In this document: in pieces, positions 1-7,082 of the stretch
How the letters are laid out: the number at the start of each line of letters is the position of its first letter
Numbering within the stretch: position 1 is the first letter of the stretch
DNA from: an uncultured Oscillospiraceae bacterium
GTDB lineage: Bacteria; Bacillota; Clostridia; Oscillospirales; Acutalibacteraceae
Assembly: GCA_902490145.1 (NCBI GenBank)
Contig: CABUCT010000042.1
Location: 1 to 8,962, forward strand
Reading direction: 5' to 3'
DNA: 8,962 nt
Made by a program: the position numbers and the translations under genes
Notes under the pieces: model-generated
What the model was told of the DNA's origin: nothing
Databases searched by the model: none
What the model saw: only the letters and a program-made list of their open reading frames with translations

Positions 1-811
1 TATGATTATATCCTCCCGCCGCTATAACGGTATCCTTTTTAAAAAGACCGAAAGCCCCGGAAATGATTAGTGAGCCGTTAAACTTATCGAATAAAATTCT
101 TGAAGCCAAAAAAGAACGGTCATACTCTAAAACCTGCATACAAGCCAGTATGTTTCTCGGCATTTTATACTTTTTGACCTTGCCGTTTTCCAGTTCCAGA
201 TCATTTGAAATACGCACGATCCCTCCGACGGCTACCACTTTATCATTCTCCAAAACCGGTTGTGCAATCTTACGCAATGAATCGTGCTGCAAAACCGAAT
301 CGGCGTCTATACAAATAAAATATGGAAAATTTGAAGCATTAATTCCCATATTAAGTGAATCGGCCTTACCTCCATTTTGCTTTCTAATTAAAGTCAGCGG
401 CACTTTCTGTGCTCGACTCTCATAAACAAGTTCCTCCGGCTGACAATCAATCTGACGCCTTATCGGACGGTGAACAAGATGCATATTAAATGCCTCGATC
501 AGCTTTTTTGACGTATCGTCTTTTGAACCGTCGTCTACTACAATAATCTCATATGAGCGATACTCAAGTCCCAACAAGGATTTTACGGTTTCTACCACAG
601 TGACCTCTTCATTATATGCAGGTACAATAATAGTAATAGGAATGAAGTAATCCTGAGGAAGAATATTTTTCATTATTTCACGTCTGTGAATATTATAAAG
701 TTCAACAGATCCCACAACAACCGAAATAAAAAGGAAGGTTGAATATCCGATAAGATAGGCAATAAAAAAATATCCAACCCAGTCTAAAAACACTTTGATA
801 GCATCTAACAT
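1..811 (-). CDS. Processive-type family 2 glycosyltransferase (5' part, continues beyond left edge)
   Basis: The 270 visible residues form the N-terminal part of a membrane GT2 of the cellulose/chitin/poly-GlcNAc synthase type. A hydrophobic segment lies at about residues 8-38. The GT-A domain follows: the IIVPAYNEE strand (61-69), nucleotide-sugar aspartates in VVDDGS (91-96), NGGKADSLN (146-154), the metal-binding DAD (169-171) and the acceptor-side SGAFGLFKKD (251-260). The Q-x-x-R-W motif and C-terminal membrane helices expected of processive synthases would lie past the left edge, so processivity and sugar specificity cannot be confirmed. The ATG start at 811 overlaps the stop of the HEAT gene (ATGTTAG, 7 bases shared) with GAGGA about 9 bases upstream, implying translational coupling. 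It is the last visible gene of the riboswitch-led operon. I infer that it polymerises and exports the glycan served by its neighbours. Confidence 0.93.
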   Translation of the reverse strand, partial: MLDAIKVFLDWVGYFFIAYLIGYSTFLFISVVVGSVELYNIHRREIMKNILPQDYFIPITIIVPAYNEEVTVVETVKSLLGLEYRSYEIIVVDDGSKDDTSKKLIEAFNMHLVHRPIRRQIDCQPEELVYESRAQKVPLTLIRKQNGGKADSLNMGINASNFPYFICIDADSVLQHDSLRKIAQPVLENDKVVAVGGIVRISNDLELENGKVKKYKMPRNILACMQVLEYDRSFLASRILFDKFNGSLIISGAFGLFKKDTVIAAGGYNH

Positions 812-1923
812 ATCACTCTGTCCTCATTTTCCTTCTCTATAATATCCCGTATATCCAAACGGTATCTGATGATCTCGGCTGCATAGCGGTCATCTCCTTC
901 TGCGATATCGATAAGATCAAGATATGTCATTCCCATTCGTTCCAAACTTTGTGAAGAATTAAACCGTATATACCAATTGCGGTTATGCAGATTTGACTTT
1001 AATACTTCTATTGTTTTGGGAGAAGCGTAAGAACCCAAAGCAGCAGAAGCTATGGCTGAATACTCCCATCGAATATCATTTCTTCCATCAGCCGCTTTAA
1101 GTAAATATTCATATGCTGCTTCCCAGTGATACTTGCCAAAATATCTGATACACGAAAACTTAATCTCATCATTTTGTGCTTCGTCGGTCATAAGCCGAAA
1201 AACATTTTCACAATGATCTCCTGAACTAAATCGGAAATAGTTAAGCAAAGTTACCTTCATCTTAGTTGAAAATTCTTCGAAGGCAGACCACAAAGAAGCA
1301 TTTAATTTTTGAAGATTTCCTTCAAATTTCAGCAGTCCATCTGTTAATAGTTTTGTGTGATAAAATTTATCTCCGGAATCTATGATCTTCAGTGCTTTAA
1401 TAACACAGGAACACTCTCCGACAGTATAGATCGCCTGCATTGCATTTTCTCGGCAATAAATACTGGGACTATGTAAAAAGTAGTATAACATATCAATCAT
1501 TGCGTCAAACGGACGTCCGGCCAAAATTCTGTATTTTCTGATTATATAAGGGAAATATGCCGCTTCTATTGTATCATTTCTGCAATATTTGATGGCAAGA
1601 GCTACAAATACGCTGTCGATAGAATGCAAGTATTTCTTTATAAGCTCCGGATCCCCGGTATATTCTCTCTCAAGTGCTATATCAAAAGCTCTCATATTAC
1701 CGATACGTTTAAGACTTCTTGTCATATATTTTTTGTGACTGTCGTGTACCTCGCCGTTTTCTTCAAGCCATTTTAATTCATCAAGCAATCTGTTTTCAAA
1801 GCCTCTGCTCACTCGGATGATCTTTTTATCTCTTCGCCGCGACATAACAGCATTTACAATATTAAATACAATCATTCCGACGCATATAGCAAGGTAAACA
1901 TAGATCATCACCTCGACCTTCAT
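805..1923 (-). CDS. Membrane-anchored HEAT-like repeat protein
   Basis: A 372-residue protein with one N-terminal hydrophobic helix (about 7-26), immediately followed by a basic patch (SRRRDKK, 28-34). By the positive-inside rule this puts the rest in the cytoplasm. The remainder is predicted to be almost wholly helical, with degenerate paired-helix repeats; the clearest unit is about residues 280-332, containing ASAALGSYASPKTIEVLKS and IRFNSSQSLERMG, a HEAT/PBS-like pattern. No catalytic motif is visible. The ATG start has AAGGGGG about 7 bases upstream; an in-frame ATG at codon 6 is possible but less well placed. Its stop overlaps the glycosyltransferase start, so the two are probably made in fixed ratio. 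I infer a scaffold or regulator docking on the cytoplasmic face of the synthase. The exact HEAT subfamily is not something I recognise. Confidence 0.82.
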   Translation of the reverse strand: MKVEVMIYVYLAICVGMIVFNIVNAVMSRRRDKKIIRVSRGFENRLLDELKWLEENGEVHDSHKKYMTRSLKRIGNMRAFDIALEREYTGDPELIKKYLHSIDSVFVALAIKYCRNDTIEAAYFPYIIRKYRILAGRPFDAMIDMLYYFLHSPSIYCRENAMQAIYTVGECSCVIKALKIIDSGDKFYHTKLLTDGLLKFEGNLQKLNASLWSAFEEFSTKMKVTLLNYFRFSSGDHCENVFRLMTDEAQNDEIKFSCIRYFGKYHWEAAYEYLLKAADGRNDIRWEYSAIASAALGSYASPKTIEVLKSNLHNRNWYIRFNSSQSLERMGMTYLDLIDIAEGDDRYAAEIIRYRLDIRDIIEKENEDRVIC

Positions 1924-1938
1924 GTTATCTGCCCCCTT

Positions 1939-4110
1939 TTAAGACCATCTCTCCTGCAAAATATAATAAGAGCTTTTCAGTCGTTCATGATAAGTAACTT
2001 TATTTCCCCAGCCGCTAAGCTTAAATTGTGAAAACGGAACTCTTTTATAAGAATCTCCGCTTGAAATTCCCAAATGCATTTGATCGATTTTTATATATTT
2101 TATTCCATAATTACCACTGTAATAATCGTCATGTATCATCATGCGGGACGGATCGGAAAAATTAAGAATCTGCCATGGCAGTTTAATTTCAATATAATCG
2201 CCGCTGCATATATAATCTGCCAAAGAATCAAAATCCGAACTTTCGGGATTTGCATTTCCGTATTTGAGCTTACCTGTTTCAAACACTTCAGATAAAATGG
2301 AATCGTCGTTATAAAGCTCCTTAACATCCAGCTTTAAGACCATGTTTATCGGAACAAAAAGCGGTGAATCAACGTCAGGTGAATTACTCTTGATATAACT
2401 GTCAAAGCCATAAACATTCTGTGAATAAGTGGATCGAATCGACTCGTAATATTCCTGAACAAGGATTCTGCTGTTTTCCTTTCCGTTAATTACAACAAGA
2501 AAATCCGCAGCTCGTTCAAGGAGAAGATTTTGTTCCCGGCAGTAATAGCTTCCGCTCTTAGGAGTTGTATCAATCGGAATATAAATCGTGTCATTTTCAA
2601 AATTAAAACTTGGTTTATGAACAAGAAAATACACAAATCTTTCGTCATATTTTGCTGAAAGGGTAAGGTCGCTGTTCTTCATGACGATATCGTCGTCCGA
2701 CCACTCCGAAACATCCCCGTCAACATAGCATACGGATTTTTCCTCTCCGGGATCAAAAGACATAAGACCGAAATATTGCTCATTTGTCTGATAATCGGAC
2801 CAATACGGCGTTCTTGTCATATCCACAGCATACATGGTATTCCAAGTACGCTTAAACCACTCATCCTGCCAAGAAAAAACACAGCTTCCGGCACATCCAG
2901 AGGCCATAATATCTTCATAGCAATCGACGATTGCCTGTCCTTGTTCCTTTTCAGACATATGTCCCTGATTTCTTCCGGTATTGGAGTCCTCCTGAGCTAT
3001 TCCCCTTCCGGTAGACACCCCGAATTCCGAAATAATCACCGGAATAGTGTGATGAGACGACAGCATCGAGAGATACGCACGGTATGTATTCAGTTCTCCT
3101 TTTTCATTTATATACTTCGACTTATCGGTAATTCCGAACTGCGACCAATCATCAACATAATTAAGATAATCCGGATAGTAAGGATAGACATGATAAGACG
3201 CAAACTGGCCGGAAAGGAACTTTTCTCCGGTTTTTATATGCTCAACGTCAACATATGCACACTTTAAGAAAAATTTTATTACCTTTTCGGGATATTTGAA
3301 AGGATCTGTAGTCGGCCAATTTGAAAAGGCAACCAGTTTTTGAACCTTATACCGTTCTGTTTCATATTCGATTACCTTGTCTCCTACTCTGCAAAGCATT
3401 ACTTCAAACGGAGATGCATCTTGAGTTGTATACATATACTCCCCTTGATAAGAAGTAAACCCTTCCTTGCCATGGTAGGTATCATCCGTATAGGCGACGG
3501 TAACATCTTCCCATTCCACGCCCAAAATATATCCTATCACCCATTCGGAAATATCTTTAAGATAGCTGCCGCTTCCGCTGCTTGCAGCTCTTCCAAGCGA
3601 GATTTTCTTATTCCCGTGAACTACATCTATCATAGTTTTGCAGTCGTTAAGGAAAGTATCATAAAAATCTTTGCTGTAAGCATCTCTGTGAGAATTCTGA
3701 ACATAATCGTTCACCCACACTCCGTGTATTATGTAAAGCGGATCGGGATTATTCTTGTTATATTCATAAAACGCATTATAAAAAACATCTTGCTGTATAG
3801 TATAGACACGAACAGTATTCGCTCCCATTTCTTTAATATATTTAAACCATCGAAGATACGATTCTTTATCAATATCAAAATCAGTAGACCATTCTCCCGG
3901 CTCACCTGATCCCAAATTTACTCCCCGTATTTCAAATGGTTCATATCCGTTTCCCTTGTCCATGCATATTTTATTACCCTCGGTTTTTACAAATGCAGTA
4001 ACCTCTTGATTCGGATGAATATCTATATACCACCCGACTCTGAAATATATCGTATCATAGAGCAGCACCAATGCAACCAAAGATGATAAAATAATCAAAA
4101 ATTTTTTCAT
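1939..4110 (-). CDS. Membrane-anchored glycoside hydrolase-like protein (clan GH-A barrel plus CBM9/DOMON-like domain)
   Basis: A 723-residue protein. Residues 1-21 form an uncleaved-looking signal anchor (MKKF, then a hydrophobic stretch), placing the rest outside the membrane. Residues about 56-425 resemble a (beta/alpha)8 clan GH-A glycosidase: IRGVNLGS (61-68), a GANTVRVYT strand (96-104), GYILGVEWE (193-201) where the acid/base residue is expected (E199 or E201), SYHVYPYYP (305-313) and VIISEFGVSTG (358-368) with candidate nucleophile E362, then FSWQDEW (412-418). The usual N-E-P acid/base motif is not present. From about 463 the DGDVSEW motif opens a beta-rich CBM9/DOMON-like carbohydrate-binding domain. 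AGGAG lies 5 bases before the ATG. It sits 21 bases after the CotH gene. By analogy with endoglucanases encoded beside cellulose-type synthases I infer that it trims, releases or binds the exported glycan. The GH family number is not assigned. Confidence 0.85.
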   Translation of the reverse strand: MKKFLIILSSLVALVLLYDTIYFRVGWYIDIHPNQEVTAFVKTEGNKICMDKGNGYEPFEIRGVNLGSGEPGEWSTDFDIDKESYLRWFKYIKEMGANTVRVYTIQQDVFYNAFYEYNKNNPDPLYIIHGVWVNDYVQNSHRDAYSKDFYDTFLNDCKTMIDVVHGNKKISLGRAASSGSGSYLKDISEWVIGYILGVEWEDVTVAYTDDTYHGKEGFTSYQGEYMYTTQDASPFEVMLCRVGDKVIEYETERYKVQKLVAFSNWPTTDPFKYPEKVIKFFLKCAYVDVEHIKTGEKFLSGQFASYHVYPYYPDYLNYVDDWSQFGITDKSKYINEKGELNTYRAYLSMLSSHHTIPVIISEFGVSTGRGIAQEDSNTGRNQGHMSEKEQGQAIVDCYEDIMASGCAGSCVFSWQDEWFKRTWNTMYAVDMTRTPYWSDYQTNEQYFGLMSFDPGEEKSVCYVDGDVSEWSDDDIVMKNSDLTLSAKYDERFVYFLVHKPSFNFENDTIYIPIDTTPKSGSYYCREQNLLLERAADFLVVINGKENSRILVQEYYESIRSTYSQNVYGFDSYIKSNSPDVDSPLFVPINMVLKLDVKELYNDDSILSEVFETGKLKYGNANPESSDFDSLADYICSGDYIEIKLPWQILNFSDPSRMMIHDDYYSGNYGIKYIKIDQMHLGISSGDSYKRVPFSQFKLSGWGNKVTYHERLKSSYYILQERWS

Positions 4111-4131
4111 ATCTTCTCCTCTTCTTTCGGA

Positions 4132-5607
4132 TCAGTCTGCATTTTCATTGAATTTTTTTACCTTTGATTCGGCTGAATACTGTTTTAAGGTTTCGATGTT
4201 TTCGTCCATCCATTCTCCACGCACGCGGATAAAATCCTTCATATTTTGAATACTTTCTTCATAAGAACGGGGGTTTCTTTCCTCAGGCTTAAGCAGATCG
4301 TAATCTTCCGAAAAATAATAGCCCCATTTTTCGTAGTTTCGTCCTATTGCCGGTTCCAGGTAATCAACCACACTGTCAATATAATGATAGAGATATTCTT
4401 CACTTAAATATGTCTGACGAAGCTCACGGTAACGTTCAATGCAGCGATTTGTAAAATTTTCGTCCTTGAAAAGCATGGCATACCAAAGGCAGTTATACAT
4501 ATCAAAACCATTGGGCATCATCATTGACTGCTGGTAGTTATCGCAAGCGGAGTTAAAATCCCAGATGCACATGTGGAATTTGCCGTCTATATCTTTATAA
4601 ATAAAGGTTGAAAGCCATCCCGCATCATAGTTGCAGGTAAACTCATTTATCAGGAAATAATCAACAAAGGAATCAACGTCTATCATTTGTTCGTATCCGT
4701 ATTTATCATTATCATAATCATACGAATAAAGTGCTTTTTCAAAAGCCGAAAAATCTTGTTTTATGCCCTCATATATTTCATCCGTAAGATTAGACATTCC
4801 GGGATATTTTATTTCCAGCTTGTGTTTTGTTATATTTGTATATGTTGTAAAGCTTTTTAAATGGTCCGATTCCTCCCCGTCCAAACGATCAAGAAGCAAA
4901 AGATATCCGGTAAAGGTATTGTCCTTAGCATCAACAGCAAGATTCAGACGGCTCCCGTTCTTTCCCGCGTCAATGGTCTCTGCAAGCACATAAACACCCA
5001 TATACTCTCCGTTTATCACAAGCTCACAGAACCGAACATTAGGTGCGTAATCCATAATTTCGCCTGCAACATTATACCACATATAATTTCGCATGAGAGT
5101 TTTGTCTAATATAGGACCGTGCAGTGCCCAATCTTGATGTGAATCCATTCCCATAAGACTTTGGGGATTATTATCTCCTTTTTCATCAAGCAGCTTGATT
5201 CGATATCCAAGCTTATCAAAATTCCTCGATGTATTTCCACGTATATGAATGGTGATATCACTTGTGACCGAGGGAGTATCGGTGAGATGATTGTTATTTT
5301 TTTCGCTGTCAAAAACCGACATTTCAGCTTTGATTCGGTCGCTTCCGTCAGCCGCCGTTGTATATTTAACTGTTGAGTGGTTATCTTTAACGGGCTTGCC
5401 CGGTATTTCAACTCCTCCTGTATTGATCTCCATCAGGGGAAGATGCGTGCAAAAAATATCGTCTGAATGAGAACACGAAGCTTTCTCTTGTGCCTCCAAA
5501 TGCTGATGATACCGAACGGTATCTTTGGTAAATAAAAGAGGCAGATTCATTGCAGAAATCAAAAGTACAACTGCACAGAAAACAGTCCCTAAAACTTTGT
5601 ATTTCAT
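4132..5607 (-). CDS. CotH-family kinase, membrane-anchored and extracytoplasmic
   Basis: A 491-residue protein of the CotH family, atypical protein kinases related to the Fam20C fold and known from Bacillus spore-coat phosphorylation. A signal anchor lies at residues 5-26 (MKYK, then hydrophobic), so the domain should face outside. Family landmarks: IHIRGNTSRNF (120-130), YRIKLLDEKG (135-144), WALHGPILDKTLMRNYMW (160-177), VINGEYMGVYVLAETID (197-213), LINEFTCNYDAGW (319-331), and CIWDFNSACDN (347-357), whose Asp/Asn residues correspond to the nucleotide/metal site. The start chosen is ATG 5607, because GGAGGGAG lies 8 bases before it; the longer reading from a TTG at 5622 would put that ribosome site inside the coding region. 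It lies 35 bases after DUF4956 and 21 before the glycosidase. The context argues against a spore-coat role and for modification of a surface polymer or protein. The substrate is unknown. Confidence 0.93.
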   Translation of the reverse strand: MKYKVLGTVFCAVVLLISAMNLPLLFTKDTVRYHQHLEAQEKASCSHSDDIFCTHLPLMEINTGGVEIPGKPVKDNHSTVKYTTAADGSDRIKAEMSVFDSEKNNNHLTDTPSVTSDITIHIRGNTSRNFDKLGYRIKLLDEKGDNNPQSLMGMDSHQDWALHGPILDKTLMRNYMWYNVAGEIMDYAPNVRFCELVINGEYMGVYVLAETIDAGKNGSRLNLAVDAKDNTFTGYLLLLDRLDGEESDHLKSFTTYTNITKHKLEIKYPGMSNLTDEIYEGIKQDFSAFEKALYSYDYDNDKYGYEQMIDVDSFVDYFLINEFTCNYDAGWLSTFIYKDIDGKFHMCIWDFNSACDNYQQSMMMPNGFDMYNCLWYAMLFKDENFTNRCIERYRELRQTYLSEEYLYHYIDSVVDYLEPAIGRNYEKWGYYFSEDYDLLKPEERNPRSYEESIQNMKDFIRVRGEWMDENIETLKQYSAESKVKKFNENAD

Positions 5608-5615
5608 AAAATCTC

Positions 5616-5620
5616 CCTCC
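5616..5620 (-). promoter_or_regulatory. Ribosome binding site of the CotH-family gene
   Basis: GGAGG (continuing GAG) on the minus strand, 8 bases before ATG 5607. Near-perfect match to the anti-Shine-Dalgarno sequence; it rules out the longer reading from TTG 5622. Confidence 0.75.
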
Positions 5621-5642
5621 AATTCACATAATTCAGAATTAC

Positions 5643-6320
5643 TTAATTTGATACCTCATCGTTCTGCATCACAATATTTACATACTCAATATTTCCCAAT
5701 GCATAAATGTCAGCGGTAATATCCGGAGTGTGCTTTTCTGCCTTTTGAATCATTTTCTGGGTTAGTTCATAAATAAGCTCTACCGTTTCTTCTGTGGTAT
5801 TTTCAACCCGAATAATTGCCTTTGCATTAAAAATCTTATATATCTGTGCTTTGATGGCCGACTGCTTGTTTCGTGAAGCACGCACAATGAGAAGCATTCG
5901 GTTATCACTTTTTATGCATCCAAGCAGCAATATAGCAAAGAATGTGACCGTGCTTCCTATTCCCGCAACAAGATAATCTCCGACACCGCAGCAAATACCC
6001 ACAATAATTGTCCAGAAAATATACACCGTATCTCTTGAATCTTTAATAGCGGTACGAAAACGAACTATAGAAAGAGCACCGACCATACCAAGAGAAAGTG
6101 CTATATTATTTCCGATAACGGTCATAACAGTGGCTGTAAGCACTGTTAAAATCACAAGTGACGCATTAAATTTTTTACTGTATATCGTTCCTCTGTGTGA
6201 TATGCTGTAAGATATAAATATAAAGAATCCGATCAATGCAGCTACTGCAATATTAATTAGAATATCTTCAAACGTCATATCTCTGGTATTAGTAAATAAG
6301 CTATATATCTTTTCTCTCAT
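5643..6320 (-). CDS. DUF4956 polytopic membrane protein
   Basis: A 225-residue protein. The N-terminal half is membrane: hydrophobic segments at about 18-40, 53-70, 72-84, 98-116 and 118-136. The DUF4956 hallmark is plain, NNIALSLGMVGALSIVRFRT (71-90) then AIKDSRDTVYIFW (91-103). The last 85 residues are soluble and look like an alpha/beta ferredoxin or ACT-like fold (RMLLIVRA... VEN... EYVNIVMQ); this fold call is inference. AAGGAG, which begins at the stop codon of the VTC gene, lies 10 bases before the ATG, so translation is probably coupled. DUF4956 genes commonly neighbour VTC-domain and CotH genes. Yeast VTC needs a membrane part to push polyphosphate across the bilayer and the VTC protein here has none, so this is the obvious candidate translocation partner. 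That role is inferred, not established. Confidence 0.93.
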   Translation of the reverse strand: MREKIYSLFTNTRDMTFEDILINIAVAALIGFFIFISYSISHRGTIYSKKFNASLVILTVLTATVMTVIGNNIALSLGMVGALSIVRFRTAIKDSRDTVYIFWTIIVGICCGVGDYLVAGIGSTVTFFAILLLGCIKSDNRMLLIVRASRNKQSAIKAQIYKIFNAKAIIRVENTTEETVELIYELTQKMIQKAEKHTPDITADIYALGNIEYVNIVMQNDEVSN

Positions 6321-6334
6321 TTTATAAATACTCC

Positions 6335-7030
6335 TTATAATCTTGTCTGATAAGAATTTTGAAGAGCCAGTACATATTTACTCACAGATAATTCGCTGCG
6401 ATCAATACTGTTAAGCATTCGTCTTATATAATCAAGAAGAAATCCGTTGAATTTAACCTCTAAAACTACATTATATTTATCCAATACCGGATTCATATTA
6501 AGATTCGGTGAAAACAAATCAAAATTGCTCTCGGTCGCGACAATATTGTTATCAAACGTAACCCGTATCTTATTTTCTTTGGCTATAAACGCTTTTCGGT
6601 TATATTGGACGATAGTTTTCGGTCGGTAACACCGGCAATGCATCATCGCATAACATTCGGCGGCAAAGGGTTCTTTATAATTAAGCAAAGGCAAATAATT
6701 TCCTTTTGAAATTGCCTCTGCCTCTTCGCGAGATACCCTGAGAGAACGCTTAAGCTGATTTGCACCTTGTTTTTGCTTCATTTCAAGCATGGCGAAATTC
6801 GCATTCGGATCATATATACGAAGTCTTATTTTTCGCCTTGTCTCCACTCCGGCAAGCTTTTCAAAATAATCTCCGTCATATATCGTATCAAAATACAGCG
6901 AACGGATCATATATCCGTGAGTTCCGTTATGTTGATCCTCAATCATCACCTGGCTTAGCATATGGCTTTTTTTGATAAATTCATCCACACTTATTAAAAA
7001 CTTTTTTTCTTCTCTGAATACCTTATTCAA
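6335..7030 (-). CDS. Stand-alone VTC-domain polyphosphate polymerase
   Basis: A VTC-domain protein of 231 residues from the chosen TTG start (begins MNKVFREEKKFLIS). Family features of the triphosphate-tunnel fold: the N-terminal basic strand EEKKFL (7-12), SLYFDT (44-49), the basic cluster ETRRKIRLRIYD (63-74), EMKQKQG (83-89), KRSLRVSR (94-101), VTFDNNI (157-163) and the glutamate/lysine strand VVLEVKFNG (188-196), SKYVLA (217-222). In yeast Vtc4 such residues bind ATP/polyphosphate and metal. It lacks the SPX domain and membrane helices of eukaryotic VTC proteins. The expected reaction is ATP-dependent extension of polyphosphate in the cytoplasm. First gene after the riboswitch. The TTG at 7030 is preferred because a GGGGGG run sits 6 bases upstream, whereas the in-frame TTG at 7051 lies in the terminator U-tract and has no ribosome site. 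Confidence 0.9.
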   Translation of the reverse strand: MNKVFREEKKFLISVDEFIKKSHMLSQVMIEDQHNGTHGYMIRSLYFDTIYDGDYFEKLAGVETRRKIRLRIYDPNANFAMLEMKQKQGANQLKRSLRVSREEAEAISKGNYLPLLNYKEPFAAECYAMMHCRCYRPKTIVQYNRKAFIAKENKIRVTFDNNIVATESNFDLFSPNLNMNPVLDKYNVVLEVKFNGFLLDYIRRMLNSIDRSELSVSKYVLALQNSYQTRL

Positions 7031-7036
7031 GCCATT

Positions 7037-7042
7037 CCCCCC
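7037..7042 (-). promoter_or_regulatory. G-run ribosome binding site deciding the VTC start
   Basis: A run of six G on the minus strand, 6 bases before the TTG at 7030. It can pair with the CCUCC of 16S rRNA using a G-U wobble. It is the only purine-rich site near the gene start and lies just after the terminator U-tract, so it is transcribed only when the terminator is read through. That supports TTG 7030 as the initiator. Confidence 0.55.
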
Positions 7043-7082
7043 AAAAAACAAAAAACTGACTGCATTTTTAATTGCAGTCAGT
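7043..7082 (-). terminator. Riboswitch expression platform: intrinsic terminator in the operon leader
   Basis: On the minus strand ACTGACTGCA (7082-7073) and its exact complement TGCAGTCAGT (7064-7055) form a 10-bp perfect stem with an 8-base loop. TTTTTT-G-TTTTTT follows directly (7055-7043, its first T closing the stem). The structure stands between the promoter and the first gene, so it must be an attenuator. Its 5' arm is also the 3' end of the aptamer, so aptamer folding and termination exclude each other. Ligand binding should therefore favour read-through (ON). Confidence 0.88.

Noticed and set aside
63..425. Plus-strand open frame opposite the glycosyltransferase
   Set aside because: The minus strand here carries unmistakable GT2 motifs (DDGS, DAD); the plus frame is a shadow.
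2776..3909. Long open frames on the plus strand opposite the glycosidase-like gene
   Set aside because: They have low-complexity Ile/Ser/Arg-rich translations, no domains and no ribosome sites, and lie antisense to a well-supported gene.
5608..5622. TTG at 5622 as the CotH-family start (adds 5 residues)
   Set aside because: The added codons are the GGAGGGAG ribosome binding site of the ATG at 5607.
7027..7035. Two-codon ORF ATG-GCT-TGA overlapping the VTC start
   Set aside because: Only one base separates its ATG from the G-run, too close for initiation; probably chance.
7031..7051. TTG at 7051 as the VTC gene start (adds 7 residues)
   Set aside because: It lies within the terminator U-tract, has no ribosome binding site, and adds residues (MFFGGNG) that just read through the U- and G-runs.
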